In this document: in pieces, positions 1 to 5,491 of the stretch | Position numbering within the stretch: the first letter of the stretch is position 1 | How the letters are laid out: each line of letters starts with the position of its first letter | From: Deltaproteobacteria bacterium | GTDB taxonomy: Bacteria > Desulfobacterota > Desulfobaccia > Desulfobaccales > 0-14-0-80-60-11 | NCBI GenBank assembly: GCA_023381945.1 | Contig: JAMCQY010000362.1 | Coordinates: forward strand, 1 to 8,443 | Reading direction: 5' to 3' | DNA: 8,443 nucleotides | Notes under the pieces: model-generated | The model's database searches: none | Told to the model about the DNA's origin: nothing | What the model saw: only the letters and a program-made list of their open reading frames with translations | Program-made: the position numbers and the translations under genes

Positions 1-2
1 AT

Positions 3-242
3 ACCTTCCAATGGTATAAAGCCCGGGTCTATGAGATTGAAAAAGAGCCGGACTATGACCCGGAAAACGAACTGTGGGCTTACCAAAAGGCGAAGGAATG
101 GGGAGAGCGTATCCCCATCGGGATAATCTTTAAGCGCCCCAGGCCCTTGCTGGGAGAGGCCCATCGGGTCCTCCAGGCCGGCCCGTTGGTCAAACAAAAA
201 GGTGAGCGTCCGATCAAAGACCTGCTGTCTGAATTTTTTTAA
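3..242 (+). CDS. 2-oxoacid:ferredoxin oxidoreductase beta subunit, C-terminal fragment
   Basis: The last 79 codons of a gene that begins left of the window are visible, in frame 3, ending at TAA 240-242. The fragment reads FQWYKARVYEIEKE near its start and then EWGERIPIGIIFKRPRP and GPLVKQK. This is the pattern of the C-terminal domain of the TPP-binding beta subunit of pyruvate/2-oxoacid:ferredoxin oxidoreductases (PorB/KorB type). In the family this subunit binds thiamine diphosphate and a 4Fe-4S cluster and, with the alpha subunit, oxidatively decarboxylates a 2-oxoacid to acyl-CoA while reducing ferredoxin in the cytoplasm. The TPP and cluster motifs lie upstream and cannot be checked, so the substrate (pyruvate, 2-oxoglutarate or another) is open. 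The stop is followed by a short GC hairpin and a small membrane-protein gene that may share the transcript. Confidence 0.85.
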   Translation, partial: TFQWYKARVYEIEKEPDYDPENELWAYQKAKEWGERIPIGIIFKRPRPLLGEAHRVLQAGPLVKQKGERPIKDLLSEFF

Positions 243-246
243 AGCT

Positions 247-262
247 CCGGCGAGGGCGCCGG
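247..262. repeat. Short GC hairpin between oxidoreductase and small ORF
   Basis: CCGGCG (247-252) is followed by the loop AGGG and then CGCCGG (257-262), a perfect 6-bp stem. No T-run follows, so it is not a standard terminator. It lies 4 nt after the upstream stop codon and just before the Shine-Dalgarno of the next gene. It could be a processing or attenuation hairpin, or a remnant of a palindromic repeat. Confidence 0.4.
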
Positions 263-285
263 CGCTACATAGCAAGGAGAATATA

Positions 286-453
286 ATGGCAGCCGACAAA
301 GAAGTCTCTTCATGGGATATCGTCCGGGAACCAAACCGCATCATCGAGATGGATGAATACGGTTCACGGATGGAGTTGTTGATCTACCTGCTAACCTGGG
401 CAGTGGAAATCGGACTCTGTTTCGCCTTTGCGATTTCCTATCTGCGCGGGTAG
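286..453 (+). CDS. Small single-pass membrane protein, unknown function
   Basis: This is a 55-aa open frame. I start it at ATG 286 because AAGGAG (274-279) lies 6 nt upstream; the longer in-frame GTG start at 202 would overlap the upstream gene and has no comparable site. The N-terminal half (about residues 1-28) is charged and soluble (SSWDIVREPNRIIEMDEYG). Residues about 30-53 form one hydrophobic helix (ELLIYLLTWAVEIGLCFAF) with glutamates at positions 30 and 41 inside or at its edge, and the protein ends RG. I do not recognise a family. It lies 43 nt after the ferredoxin oxidoreductase beta gene, so co-expression is plausible and a membrane accessory role can be imagined but not shown. 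Its stop codon lies inside the palindrome at 450-478. Confidence 0.6.
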   Translation: MAADKEVSSWDIVREPNRIIEMDEYGSRMELLIYLLTWAVEIGLCFAFAISYLRG

Positions 454-478
454 GGGCGGGTTTAAAACCCGCCCCTAC
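450..478. repeat. Perfect 29-nt palindrome (REP-like)
   Basis: GTAGGGGCGGGTTT (450-463) is followed by a single central A and then its exact reverse complement (465-478), giving a 14-bp uninterrupted stem. The TAG of the small membrane-protein gene lies inside the left arm (451-453). There is no downstream T-run, so it is not a classical terminator, although such a stem can stabilise an upstream 3' end. Palindromes of this GGGGCGGG...CCCGCCCC type recur between genes in many Desulfobacterota and other environmental genomes. Here I see one intact copy and a diverged relative at 5014-5039. Confidence 0.8.
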
Positions 479-595
479 GAGGCGAACGGCGCCAGGAATC
501 CTACTCCTTTTCAGCCTGGGGAGGTTACCCGGCGCTGACATAAATGCATATGTGAAAAATATCCTAATTTGTCATAAATTTTTTGGCAATATTGA

Positions 596-624
596 TTGAA
601 ATAATGTCTTAACAGGCTTAAAAT
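596..624 (+). promoter_or_regulatory. Sigma70-type promoter for the leader RNA / U32 gene
   Basis: A -35-like TTGAAA (596-601) and a -10-like TAAAAT (619-624) are separated by exactly 17 nt, each matching five of six consensus bases. They sit in an AT-rich stretch (541-630) that contrasts with the GC-rich surroundings. Transcription would start near 631-632, giving a leader of about 168 nt before the U32 gene. TATACT at 624-629 is an alternative -10 but has no well-placed -35. Confidence 0.6.
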
Positions 625-630
625 ATACTT

Positions 631-798
631 CTATCAAGAGTAGTACGAGGATTCCCTGCCGGAACCGGGAAAAGATCGGGTTCCGACAGCAGGCGCGGGG
701 CAGGAACCCACCATACCTGGGGGTTACCAAGGGCACTGGCGTTAGGAGTTCGCAGAGCCTAGGAACCTGATGGAGAGGCTCAGGGAGGTGTGGGACAC
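631..798 (+). ncRNA. Structured RNA leader of the U32 gene; switch-like or 6S-like, unassigned
   Basis: The stretch from the predicted start site to the U32 gene has dense self-complementarity and no credible coding frame. Fold A is a rod: UUCCCUG 652-658 pairs with CAGGGAG 781-787, UCGGGUUCC 676-684 with GGAACCUGA 762-770 (9 bp, one G-U), and AGGC 691-694 with GCCU 757-760. This buries the Shine-Dalgarno GGAGG (784-788). Fold B is local: CCUGCC 655-660 with GGCAGG 699-704 enclosing GGAACC 661-666 with GGUUCC 679-684, then AACCC 705-709 with GGGUU 721-725, and GAGCCU 755-760 with AGGCUC 776-781. This leaves the Shine-Dalgarno free. The two folds are mutually exclusive, as expected of a translational riboswitch or a protein-binding leader. 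The rod shape, size and own promoter also fit a 6S-like RNA, but I cannot match its conserved central bubble. No known riboswitch class was recognised. Pairings were drawn by eye without energy calculation. Confidence 0.45.
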
Positions 799-1827
799 AT
801 GATTAACGAATTGCTGGCTCCGGGCGGCAGCCTGGAAATGGTGGAGGCAGTCCTCAAAAACGGCGCCAATGCCGTCTACGTCGGCTCCAAGGGCTTCAGC
901 CGCCGGAAATGTCAATGGGAGTTGGAAGACAGCGACATCGCTGAGGCGGTGCGCATCGCCGATAAATATCAGGGCAAGATACGGGTGGCCCTGAACGCTG
1001 AAATCCCGCCGGAAAAAATCCCCCTGGTATTGCAAAAGGTCGAGAAGTACGCCCACTTCGGCATCGAAGGGGTGATCGTCAAGACCCCAGCAGTGATGCA
1101 GGCCGTGCACCAGCGGTTTCCCGGGCTGGTTATCCATGCCAGCGTGGGCGCCAACATTCAGACCCAGGCCGAGATGGCCCGGTTCCAGGGTTATGGCTGC
1201 ACCCAGATAGTGGCCTCCACCGAAATTGATACGGTGGAGAAGTTGGCCCGCTTTAAACGTGAGGCCGACGAATTGGGCTTGGGGACTGAGATTTTGATCC
1301 ACGGCAACCGCTGCATCGGGGGCGTGGGCAACTGCATGTTTCACGAACTGATTGCCGACTCCTACGTCCGCAAGGTTTATAAGGACGAGGACGGCAATGA
1401 AATCATCGAATATGAGGGCTGGCCCGACCGCAGCGGCAGTTGCTTCAGGATCTGCATGCTCACCGACGAACAGCGGCGTAAGGTCCTCTCCCGGCGGGGG
1501 CAGCCCCCGGAAAAGATCGAGGCCATCAATGAACGGGTGCGGCTGCGCCCCAACGTGGCCTTTGCCATCCTGGGAGACGAACTGAAGCAGTATCTCGACC
1601 TGGGATTGGCCACTGTCAAGGTTCAGGGACGGGAGTATGCGGTCTCGATGATCGCCAAGATGATCTGTTGTTACCGGCAGCTCATCGACGCCCACGCCCG
1701 GGGCGAAGACATCAACAGCAACTTCTACAAACGCATCCAGGACCGTCTGGCAGCCATCGTGGCCGAGCGCGACGCGGCCAGGATGGAGAAGACGAAAGAA
1801 CTGCACAAAAACATCGTCGGCCTATAG
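799..1827 (+). CDS. U32-family protein (peptidase U32 / UbiU-TrhP-like Fe-S protein)
   Basis: This 342-aa protein begins [19 protein letters not shown] and continues [15 protein letters not shown], the signature N-terminus of the U32 family. ATG 799 is chosen because GGAGG (784-788) sits 10 nt upstream; the in-frame GTG at 790 is too close to that site. Four cysteines, C172 and C179 (CX6C) plus C215 and C219, resemble the 4Fe-4S ligand set of characterised members such as UbiU. The length fits the short, single-domain U32 proteins. Characterised relatives include collagenase-annotated peptidases and the hydroxylation factors UbiU/UbiV (O2-independent ubiquinone synthesis), TrhP (tRNA U34) and RlhA (23S rRNA); proteolytic activity is doubtful for many. 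I cannot assign the substrate here. The gene is monocistronic: it has its own promoter, a long structured leader and an intrinsic terminator at 1871-1904. The leader suggests post-transcriptional control. Confidence 0.88.
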   Translation: MINELLAPGGSLEMVEAVLKNGANAVYVGSKGFSRRKCQWELEDSDIAEAVRIADKYQGKIRVALNAEIPPEKIPLVLQKVEKYAHFGIEGVIVKTPAVMQAVHQRFPGLVIHASVGANIQTQAEMARFQGYGCTQIVASTEIDTVEKLARFKREADELGLGTEILIHGNRCIGGVGNCMFHELIADSYVRKVYKDEDGNEIIEYEGWPDRSGSCFRICMLTDEQRRKVLSRRGQPPEKIEAINERVRLRPNVAFAILGDELKQYLDLGLATVKVQGREYAVSMIAKMICCYRQLIDAHARGEDINSNFYKRIQDRLAAIVAERDAARMEKTKELHKNIVGL

Positions 1828-1870
1828 ACATTTTTGTAGCCGGCGTATAGATTTTACTTTATTCCGTCTA

Positions 1871-1904
1871 AAAGCCTGCCCTATAATAGGGGAGGCTTTT
1901 TTTT
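1871..1904 (+). terminator. Rho-independent terminator after the U32 gene
   Basis: AAAGCCT (1871-1877) pairs with AGGCTTT (1893-1899). After one G-G mismatch the stem continues as CCCTA/TAGGG with a small loop, and a run of T (1897-1904) follows at once. It lies about 44 nt after the U32 stop codon and separates that gene from the downstream glycosyltransferase cluster. Confidence 0.9.
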
Positions 1905-1956
1905 ATAATTTTGCTGGCCGCAGGCTTTGGCCCGCGTCGACCCGAGGCGGCAACTC

Positions 1957-3555
1957 ATGGAGTTCGGTGACTTTGGTTCGCGACTTAGATTTCTGGGATT
2001 TTGTGGCGGAATGTTGCTCGCGGTCCTGATCCTGGTTGGCAGTTTTTACAATCTGGCCAATTACCCCACCATCTGGTGGGATGAAGCCATCTTCTCAGAA
2101 ACCGCCGCCAATCTGGTGCAGCATGGCCGTTACGCTTTTACGGTGCAAACCCCCGATCAATTGAATGATCTGGACTACCGCATCAGCGTCGGGCCGGCCG
2201 TGATCCTGCCGGTCGCCCTGGCCTATAAGCTTTTGGGAGTATCCCTGGTCACGGGACGCCTGGTGGCCGGGCTTTATCTGGTGCTGGCTTTCCTGGGCCT
2301 GTTCCTGGCCGCCCGCCGCCTCTGGAGTCCGGGGGCCGCCCTGCTGGCGGTGGCCTTGGCCCTGCTGGGCACCGATGTCTTTTACTGGGGCCGCTCCGTC
2401 CTCGGAGATATCCCGGCTCTGGCGCTCTTTCTGTTGAGCGCCGGGTTTCTTATCCAGGGGCTGGAAAACCGTTCAAACTGGCCCCTGTTCCTGGGAGGGC
2501 TTTTCCTGGGACTGGCCTTCGATGCCAAGGAATTTTACGGACTGGCCTTCCTGCCGCCGCTGGCGCTGCTGATCTGGCAATCCTGGCGGGAGCGCGGCAG
2601 CCTGAGCCTTAAACTCCTGGCGTACGCGGCTGGTCTGGCCCTGCCATTATTGGCTTACCTGCTCCTGAAGGCGATCATCCTGGGCAGCCTGGCGGAGGCG
2701 GTCTTCCATTTCCTGCATCAGAAAAAACTCCTCTGCCATGAGTTTTTCACTCCTCTAACCATCGGCCGCATCTATCCGGAAAGTTTACTCTACCTCTTAG
2801 AGCATCCCCTCTTTTGGCTGGGGCTGGCCGGAACTGTCTGGACCTGGAAAAAGGAGGCTCCTGGCCCGGGCGCCAGGCTATGGATTTTGAATTTCTTGCT
2901 CTGGTGCCTGATTTACCTCACTGCGGTCTGGTGGCAGCGGTTTGCCCTGCCCGCTTTGTTTTTGGCCGCACCACTGGCGGCCCATTTTCTACTTCAGGGT
3001 ATCGGCCGCCTCACTGCCCATTTGCCTCACAGGTCCGCCTGGGTGAGCGGGGGAGTGGTTCTGGCCTTTTTGATCGGCCTTTACCCCTGGTCTGGTCTGG
3101 ACTATCTGAACCAGGTATTGACTCGCGGGAATAACCCTCCTGAAAAATTGGTAAAATTTCTCCGCGCCCACGTCCCTGACTCCTGGCTCATCGAGACGCC
3201 GGAGTATGAATTGGCTTTTCTGGATAATGAACACCGCATCCATTTGATGCCGTCTTTTTATTTTGTGGAGTCTACTCCTAAACAGATCGTGCTCTTCAAC
3301 CCTCGGCCCTATCCCTATAATTTCGAAAGGATGGGCGCTAATGTGCTAATTTTGGGAAACTTCGGCAAGGGGGTTTTTCAGCAGATTTATCCGCCCCGTC
3401 TGGTGGCCCGCGATTGGCGGCGCATCGCCCAGGTGGACTATTATGATATCTATGTCCGCCAAGCCAAGGCTCCGGCTCTAATAACCAGGTCCGGAAAAAC
3501 TCGGGCTATCAAGGCGACGGCTGCCACTCCGAAAGTCAGCTTCACTTCTCACTGA
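1957..3555 (+). CDS. GT-C fold glycosyltransferase (ArnT/PMT-like, GT39/GT83 superfamily)
   Basis: This is a 532-aa polytopic membrane protein. After a first hydrophobic segment (about 19-34) comes NYPTIWWDEAIFSETAANL, with acidic D42-E43 in the first periplasmic loop, the catalytic-site signature of lipid-linked sugar transferases of the PMT_2/ArnT type. Many Leu/Ala/Gly-rich helices follow through about residue 385, and the C-terminal part (about 400-532) is soluble and mixed. Family members use polyprenyl-phosphate sugars to glycosylate lipids, proteins or glycans on the outer face of the cytoplasmic membrane; donor and acceptor cannot be inferred here. I prefer ATG 1957, with AGGCGG about 8 nt upstream, over the in-frame TTG at 1927, which adds ten residues and lacks a clear ribosome site. 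The basic tail after residue 500 (RSGKTRAIKATAATPK) is unusual and may be cytoplasmic. The next gene starts 5 nt after its stop. Confidence 0.85.
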   Translation: MEFGDFGSRLRFLGFCGGMLLAVLILVGSFYNLANYPTIWWDEAIFSETAANLVQHGRYAFTVQTPDQLNDLDYRISVGPAVILPVALAYKLLGVSLVTGRLVAGLYLVLAFLGLFLAARRLWSPGAALLAVALALLGTDVFYWGRSVLGDIPALALFLLSAGFLIQGLENRSNWPLFLGGLFLGLAFDAKEFYGLAFLPPLALLIWQSWRERGSLSLKLLAYAAGLALPLLAYLLLKAIILGSLAEAVFHFLHQKKLLCHEFFTPLTIGRIYPESLLYLLEHPLFWLGLAGTVWTWKKEAPGPGARLWILNFLLWCLIYLTAVWWQRFALPALFLAAPLAAHFLLQGIGRLTAHLPHRSAWVSGGVVLAFLIGLYPWSGLDYLNQVLTRGNNPPEKLVKFLRAHVPDSWLIETPEYELAFLDNEHRIHLMPSFYFVESTPKQIVLFNPRPYPYNFERMGANVLILGNFGKGVFQQIYPPRLVARDWRRIAQVDYYDIYVRQAKAPALITRSGKTRAIKATAATPKVSFTSH

Positions 3556-3560
3556 ATTTC

Positions 3561-4346
3561 ATGAACCATCAGCCTCGATTGGTCCGTCAAGTCACCGAAT
3601 TCCGCCAATATTTTTCTGAGTTGGGCGCTGGCGACGCGGTGGTGGGGACCCTGCCCCTGCACCCTGGCGAGAGTTTTAAATTGCTGGACCTGGCTGACCG
3701 GGGCGTCTCCCTGTTTCCTCCAGCCCTGGCACAGGTCCTGAATAGCTCCAAGGTTGCCCAGGCCGAAATTCTGGGAGAATTCATGGTGCCCGGCACCTTT
3801 GTGTTTTATCGGCTGGCTGATCTGGCCGACCGCCTCGCCGAGTTTCACCAACACTTCTCAGGCGCGGTGGTCAGCAAACGGGACCGGCCCCATCTGGGTT
3901 TGGGAGTGGGATTCTGGCCTTCCCTGGAGGCGCTGTACAGCCTGGCCGTGGTGCAGTCCCTGCCTTACCCGTTGGTGGTGCAGCCGTTTGTCGACGGGGG
4001 CCGGGATTTCCGGGTGGTCGTAGCGGGCGATTACACGGAATCCTATGAGCGGGTCAACCCCCATAGTTTCCGCAAAAACCTTTATCAAGGCGGCTCCTCC
4101 AGATCCGAAACGGTAACAGAGTCCCAACTTGAATTTTGCCGCCGGGTCATGGCCCGGGGAAAATTCCCTTTCGCCATCCTTGACCTCCTTGTCAGCCCGG
4201 CCGGGGCAACTTATCTTTCTGAAATAAATCTTCAGGGCGGCCTTAGCGGCGCCCGCCTCAGCCAGGCGGAGTGGCGCCAAAGGGTCGCGGCCCTGGCCGA
4301 GGAATTTTGCCGCTCATGGGAAAACTCATTGAAGAACCCGCCTTAA
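3561..4346 (+). CDS. RimK-like ATP-grasp ligase, substrate unknown
   Basis: This 261-aa protein shows ATP-grasp features in order: a central-domain start around NSSKVAQAEI (61-70), a candidate ATP-binding lysine in VVSKRD (K106), a glycine-rich loop GLGVG (113-117), QPFV (141-144), RDFRVVVAG (148-156), RKN (171-173), a metal-site Asp in LDLL (D208) and the terminal metal-binding EIN (221-223). GGRDFRVVVAG and SEINLQGGL resemble RimK/LysX-type carboxylate-amine ligases, which use ATP to form an acyl-phosphate and couple it to an amine. The N-terminal about 60 residues are short and not a typical pre-ATP-grasp domain. ATG 3561 is 5 nt from the glycosyltransferase stop and has no strong Shine-Dalgarno, suggesting translational coupling. 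The 3' end overlaps the phosphoribosyltransferase gene by 31 nt. The context suggests a joint modification pathway, but the product is not predictable. Confidence 0.8.
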   Translation: MNHQPRLVRQVTEFRQYFSELGAGDAVVGTLPLHPGESFKLLDLADRGVSLFPPALAQVLNSSKVAQAEILGEFMVPGTFVFYRLADLADRLAEFHQHFSGAVVSKRDRPHLGLGVGFWPSLEALYSLAVVQSLPYPLVVQPFVDGGRDFRVVVAGDYTESYERVNPHSFRKNLYQGGSSRSETVTESQLEFCRRVMARGKFPFAILDLLVSPAGATYLSEINLQGGLSGARLSQAEWRQRVAALAEEFCRSWENSLKNPP

Positions 4347-5005
4347 AAGACCGGGTCCAGGTATTCATGGACCGCTCTCACGCCGGGCGCCTGCTGGCGG
4401 AGCGCCTCCAGGGGTACCGGGGCCAAAAAATTCACCTGTTCGCCATTCCCGCCGGCGGAGTGCCGGTGGCTGCCGAAATCGCCCGGGAGCTTGCCTGCCC
4501 CCTGGACCTGATCATTGTCCGGAAAATCCAGCTCCCCTACACCACCGAGGCCGGCTTTGGAGCCCTGAACCCGGCGGGGGAGGCCATTTATAATCAGGAA
4601 CTGCTGCAGCGGATTCATCTTTCGGCCGAAGACATCGCTACCCAGCAAGAGAAAACCGCGGCCGTCATCCGGCGGCGGGAGAAAAAGCTGCGGGGCGGCC
4701 GCCCCTATCCCGAACTGGCCGGGAAGCCCGCCATCGTGGTCGATGACGGCCTGGCGTCAGGCTATACCATGCGGGCCGCGGTGCAGTTCCTGAAGCGCCA
4801 GAATGCCGGTAAGATCATCGCCGCGGTGCCCACCGGCTCCCGGCGCACTGTCCAGGAACTCCTACCGATCGTGGACGAACTTTTCTGCCTCAACGTCCGC
4901 TCCGGCTGGTCCTTCGCGGTGGCCGACGCCTACGAGAACTGGTATGATCTGGAAGAGGAGGAAGTGCTGGAGATTATGGCCTCGCTGGAACCGCCAGCTT
5001 CATAA
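4316..5005 (+). CDS. COG1926-type phosphoribosyltransferase
   Basis: This is a 229-aa soluble protein. The N-terminus carries FMDRSHAGRLLAERL (18-31), typical of this class, then FAIPAGGVPVAAEIA (42-56) and LIIVRKI (65-71). The PRPP-binding loop is AIVVDDGLASGYTM (139-152), with the paired aspartates and the small-residue loop of type I phosphoribosyltransferases. The class has the PRTase fold; few members have a defined substrate, and a phosphoribosyl-transfer or PRPP-hydrolysing role is only inferred. I use ATG 4316 (GAGGA at 4299-4303, 12 nt upstream), which overlaps the ATP-grasp gene by 31 nt. ATG 4367 would start the protein at MDRSHAG, closer to many homologues, and is a real alternative. 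The C-terminus is acidic (DLEEEEVLEIM). It is the last gene of a three-gene cluster. Confidence 0.88.
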   Translation: MGKLIEEPALKDRVQVFMDRSHAGRLLAERLQGYRGQKIHLFAIPAGGVPVAAEIARELACPLDLIIVRKIQLPYTTEAGFGALNPAGEAIYNQELLQRIHLSAEDIATQQEKTAAVIRRREKKLRGGRPYPELAGKPAIVVDDGLASGYTMRAAVQFLKRQNAGKIIAAVPTGSRRTVQELLPIVDELFCLNVRSGWSFAVADAYENWYDLEEEEVLEIMASLEPPAS

Positions 5006-5013
5006 TATTTATG

Positions 5014-5039
5014 GTGGGGCGGGTCTCCGTGCCCGCCAC
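5014..5039. repeat. Degenerate GC palindrome (REP-like)
   Basis: GTGG (5014-5017) and CGGGT (5020-5024) pair with GCCCGCCAC (5031-5039) around the loop CTCCGT, leaving a GG bulge at 5018-5019. It lies 8 nt after the phosphoribosyltransferase stop. It has no T-tract and resembles the intergenic palindrome at 450-478 in composition. It may protect the 3' end of the mRNA, but mobile-repeat origin is the likelier reading. Confidence 0.55.
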
Positions 5040-5044
5040 TTCTC

Positions 5045-5069
5045 GTTCCTAAGCTCCAGCTTGGGATTC
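5045..5069. repeat. Imperfect palindrome with AAGCTCCAGCTT core
   Basis: CCTAAGCT (5048-5055) pairs with AGCTTGGG (5058-5065) with one T-G wobble, and the surrounding bases GTTCC/GGATTC are partly complementary. Repeats with this AAGCTCCAGCTTGGG core are familiar between genes in environmental genomes including Desulfobacterota. This copy looks decayed and sits 5 nt after the neighbouring hairpin, forming a small repeat cluster. The following 5070-5227 shows no gene or structure I can support. Confidence 0.5.
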
Positions 5070-5242
5070 AAGCCGCACATTCCGCCGCCGATCGCACTGC
5101 TAAAGGCCTCACCGGCTAAATGGGGGCGGATTACAGGGCTTTTAAGGCCGCAGGTTTGCTCAAAGAATAGTCGCTTAGAACTTGCATCAATTTGGTTTCG
5201 AATACTTGAAAAAATAACCCAAGCGCTTTGGTTTATGATAAG

Positions 5243-5491
5243 ATGGTAACAGTTGGCAGGTTCGGCCGGTGGCGTGTGGTGATTCACCCGAACGATCACA
5301 GACCGGCCCACGTGCATGTTATAGGCAATGATTGTGAGGCCGTCTTCAAGCTCCATTGCCCCGAAGGACCGCCGGAATTGCGGGAGAATTACGGTTGTCC
5401 GGAGAGTGAGCTTTCGAAGATCAAGATGGCATTGACGGAAAGAATAGCGGACTTATGCGCCGAATGGGGAAAGATTCATGGATTACCCTAA
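5243..5491 (+). CDS. DUF4160 family protein (putative toxin-antitoxin partner)
   Basis: This 82-aa protein contains WRVVIHPNDHRPAHVHV (residues 10-26) followed by an acidic strand region, CEAVFKL, and a C-terminal helical part ending AEWGKIHGLP. The H-x-P-x-H-x-H motif near the N-terminus and the overall size are characteristic of DUF4160. DUF4160 genes are very often paired with DUF2442 genes, as here, and the pair is regarded as a toxin-antitoxin-like module; I know of no firm biochemical activity. ATG 5243 is chosen over the in-frame TTG 5228, because family members start close to this point; no strong Shine-Dalgarno precedes either start. The stop lies 14 nt inside the next gene, implying coupled translation. 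It sits in an accessory patch between two enzyme genes, consistent with acquisition. Confidence 0.8.
   Translation: MVTVGRFGRWRVVIHPNDHRPAHVHVIGNDCEAVFKLHCPEGPPELRENYGCPESELSKIKMALTERIADLCAEWGKIHGLP

Noticed and set aside
489..535. GCGCC 489-493 with GGCGC 531-535 and CCAGG 492-496 with CCTGG 515-519 as a terminator
   Set aside because: The two stems overlap and cannot both form fully, and no T-run follows; left as weak palindromic sequence.
631..645. Resemblance to the start of the SAM-I riboswitch (CTATCAAGAG)
   Set aside because: None of the downstream SAM-I core (GGCCC, the GATGAAACCC region, GCAACC) follows.
641..650. TAGTACGAGG looks like part of the 23S rRNA sarcin-ricin loop region
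   Set aside because: The match is about ten bases and the flanks do not match rRNA; chance similarity.
762..786. Resemblance to the TPP riboswitch (GAACCTGAT at 763-771)
   Set aside because: The CTGAGA core and the second conserved helix are missing, and the downstream gene is a U32 protein, not a thiamine gene.
742..1806. A 354-codon open frame on the - strand opposite the U32 gene
   Set aside because: It is a shadow of the strong + strand U32 gene: it has no recognisable domain and covers the structured leader. GC-rich codon use makes such antisense frames common.
4271..4315. Upstream in-frame start for the phosphoribosyltransferase at 4271
   Set aside because: It adds residues (MAPKGRGPGRG...) unlike the family and would overlap the ATP-grasp gene by 76 nt; ATG 4316 or 4367 fits better.
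5206..5239. TTGAAA 5206-5211 with TATGAT 5234-5239 as a promoter for the DUF4160/DUF2442 pair
   Set aside because: The spacing is 22 nt, too long, and the implied start site would fall inside the coding region.
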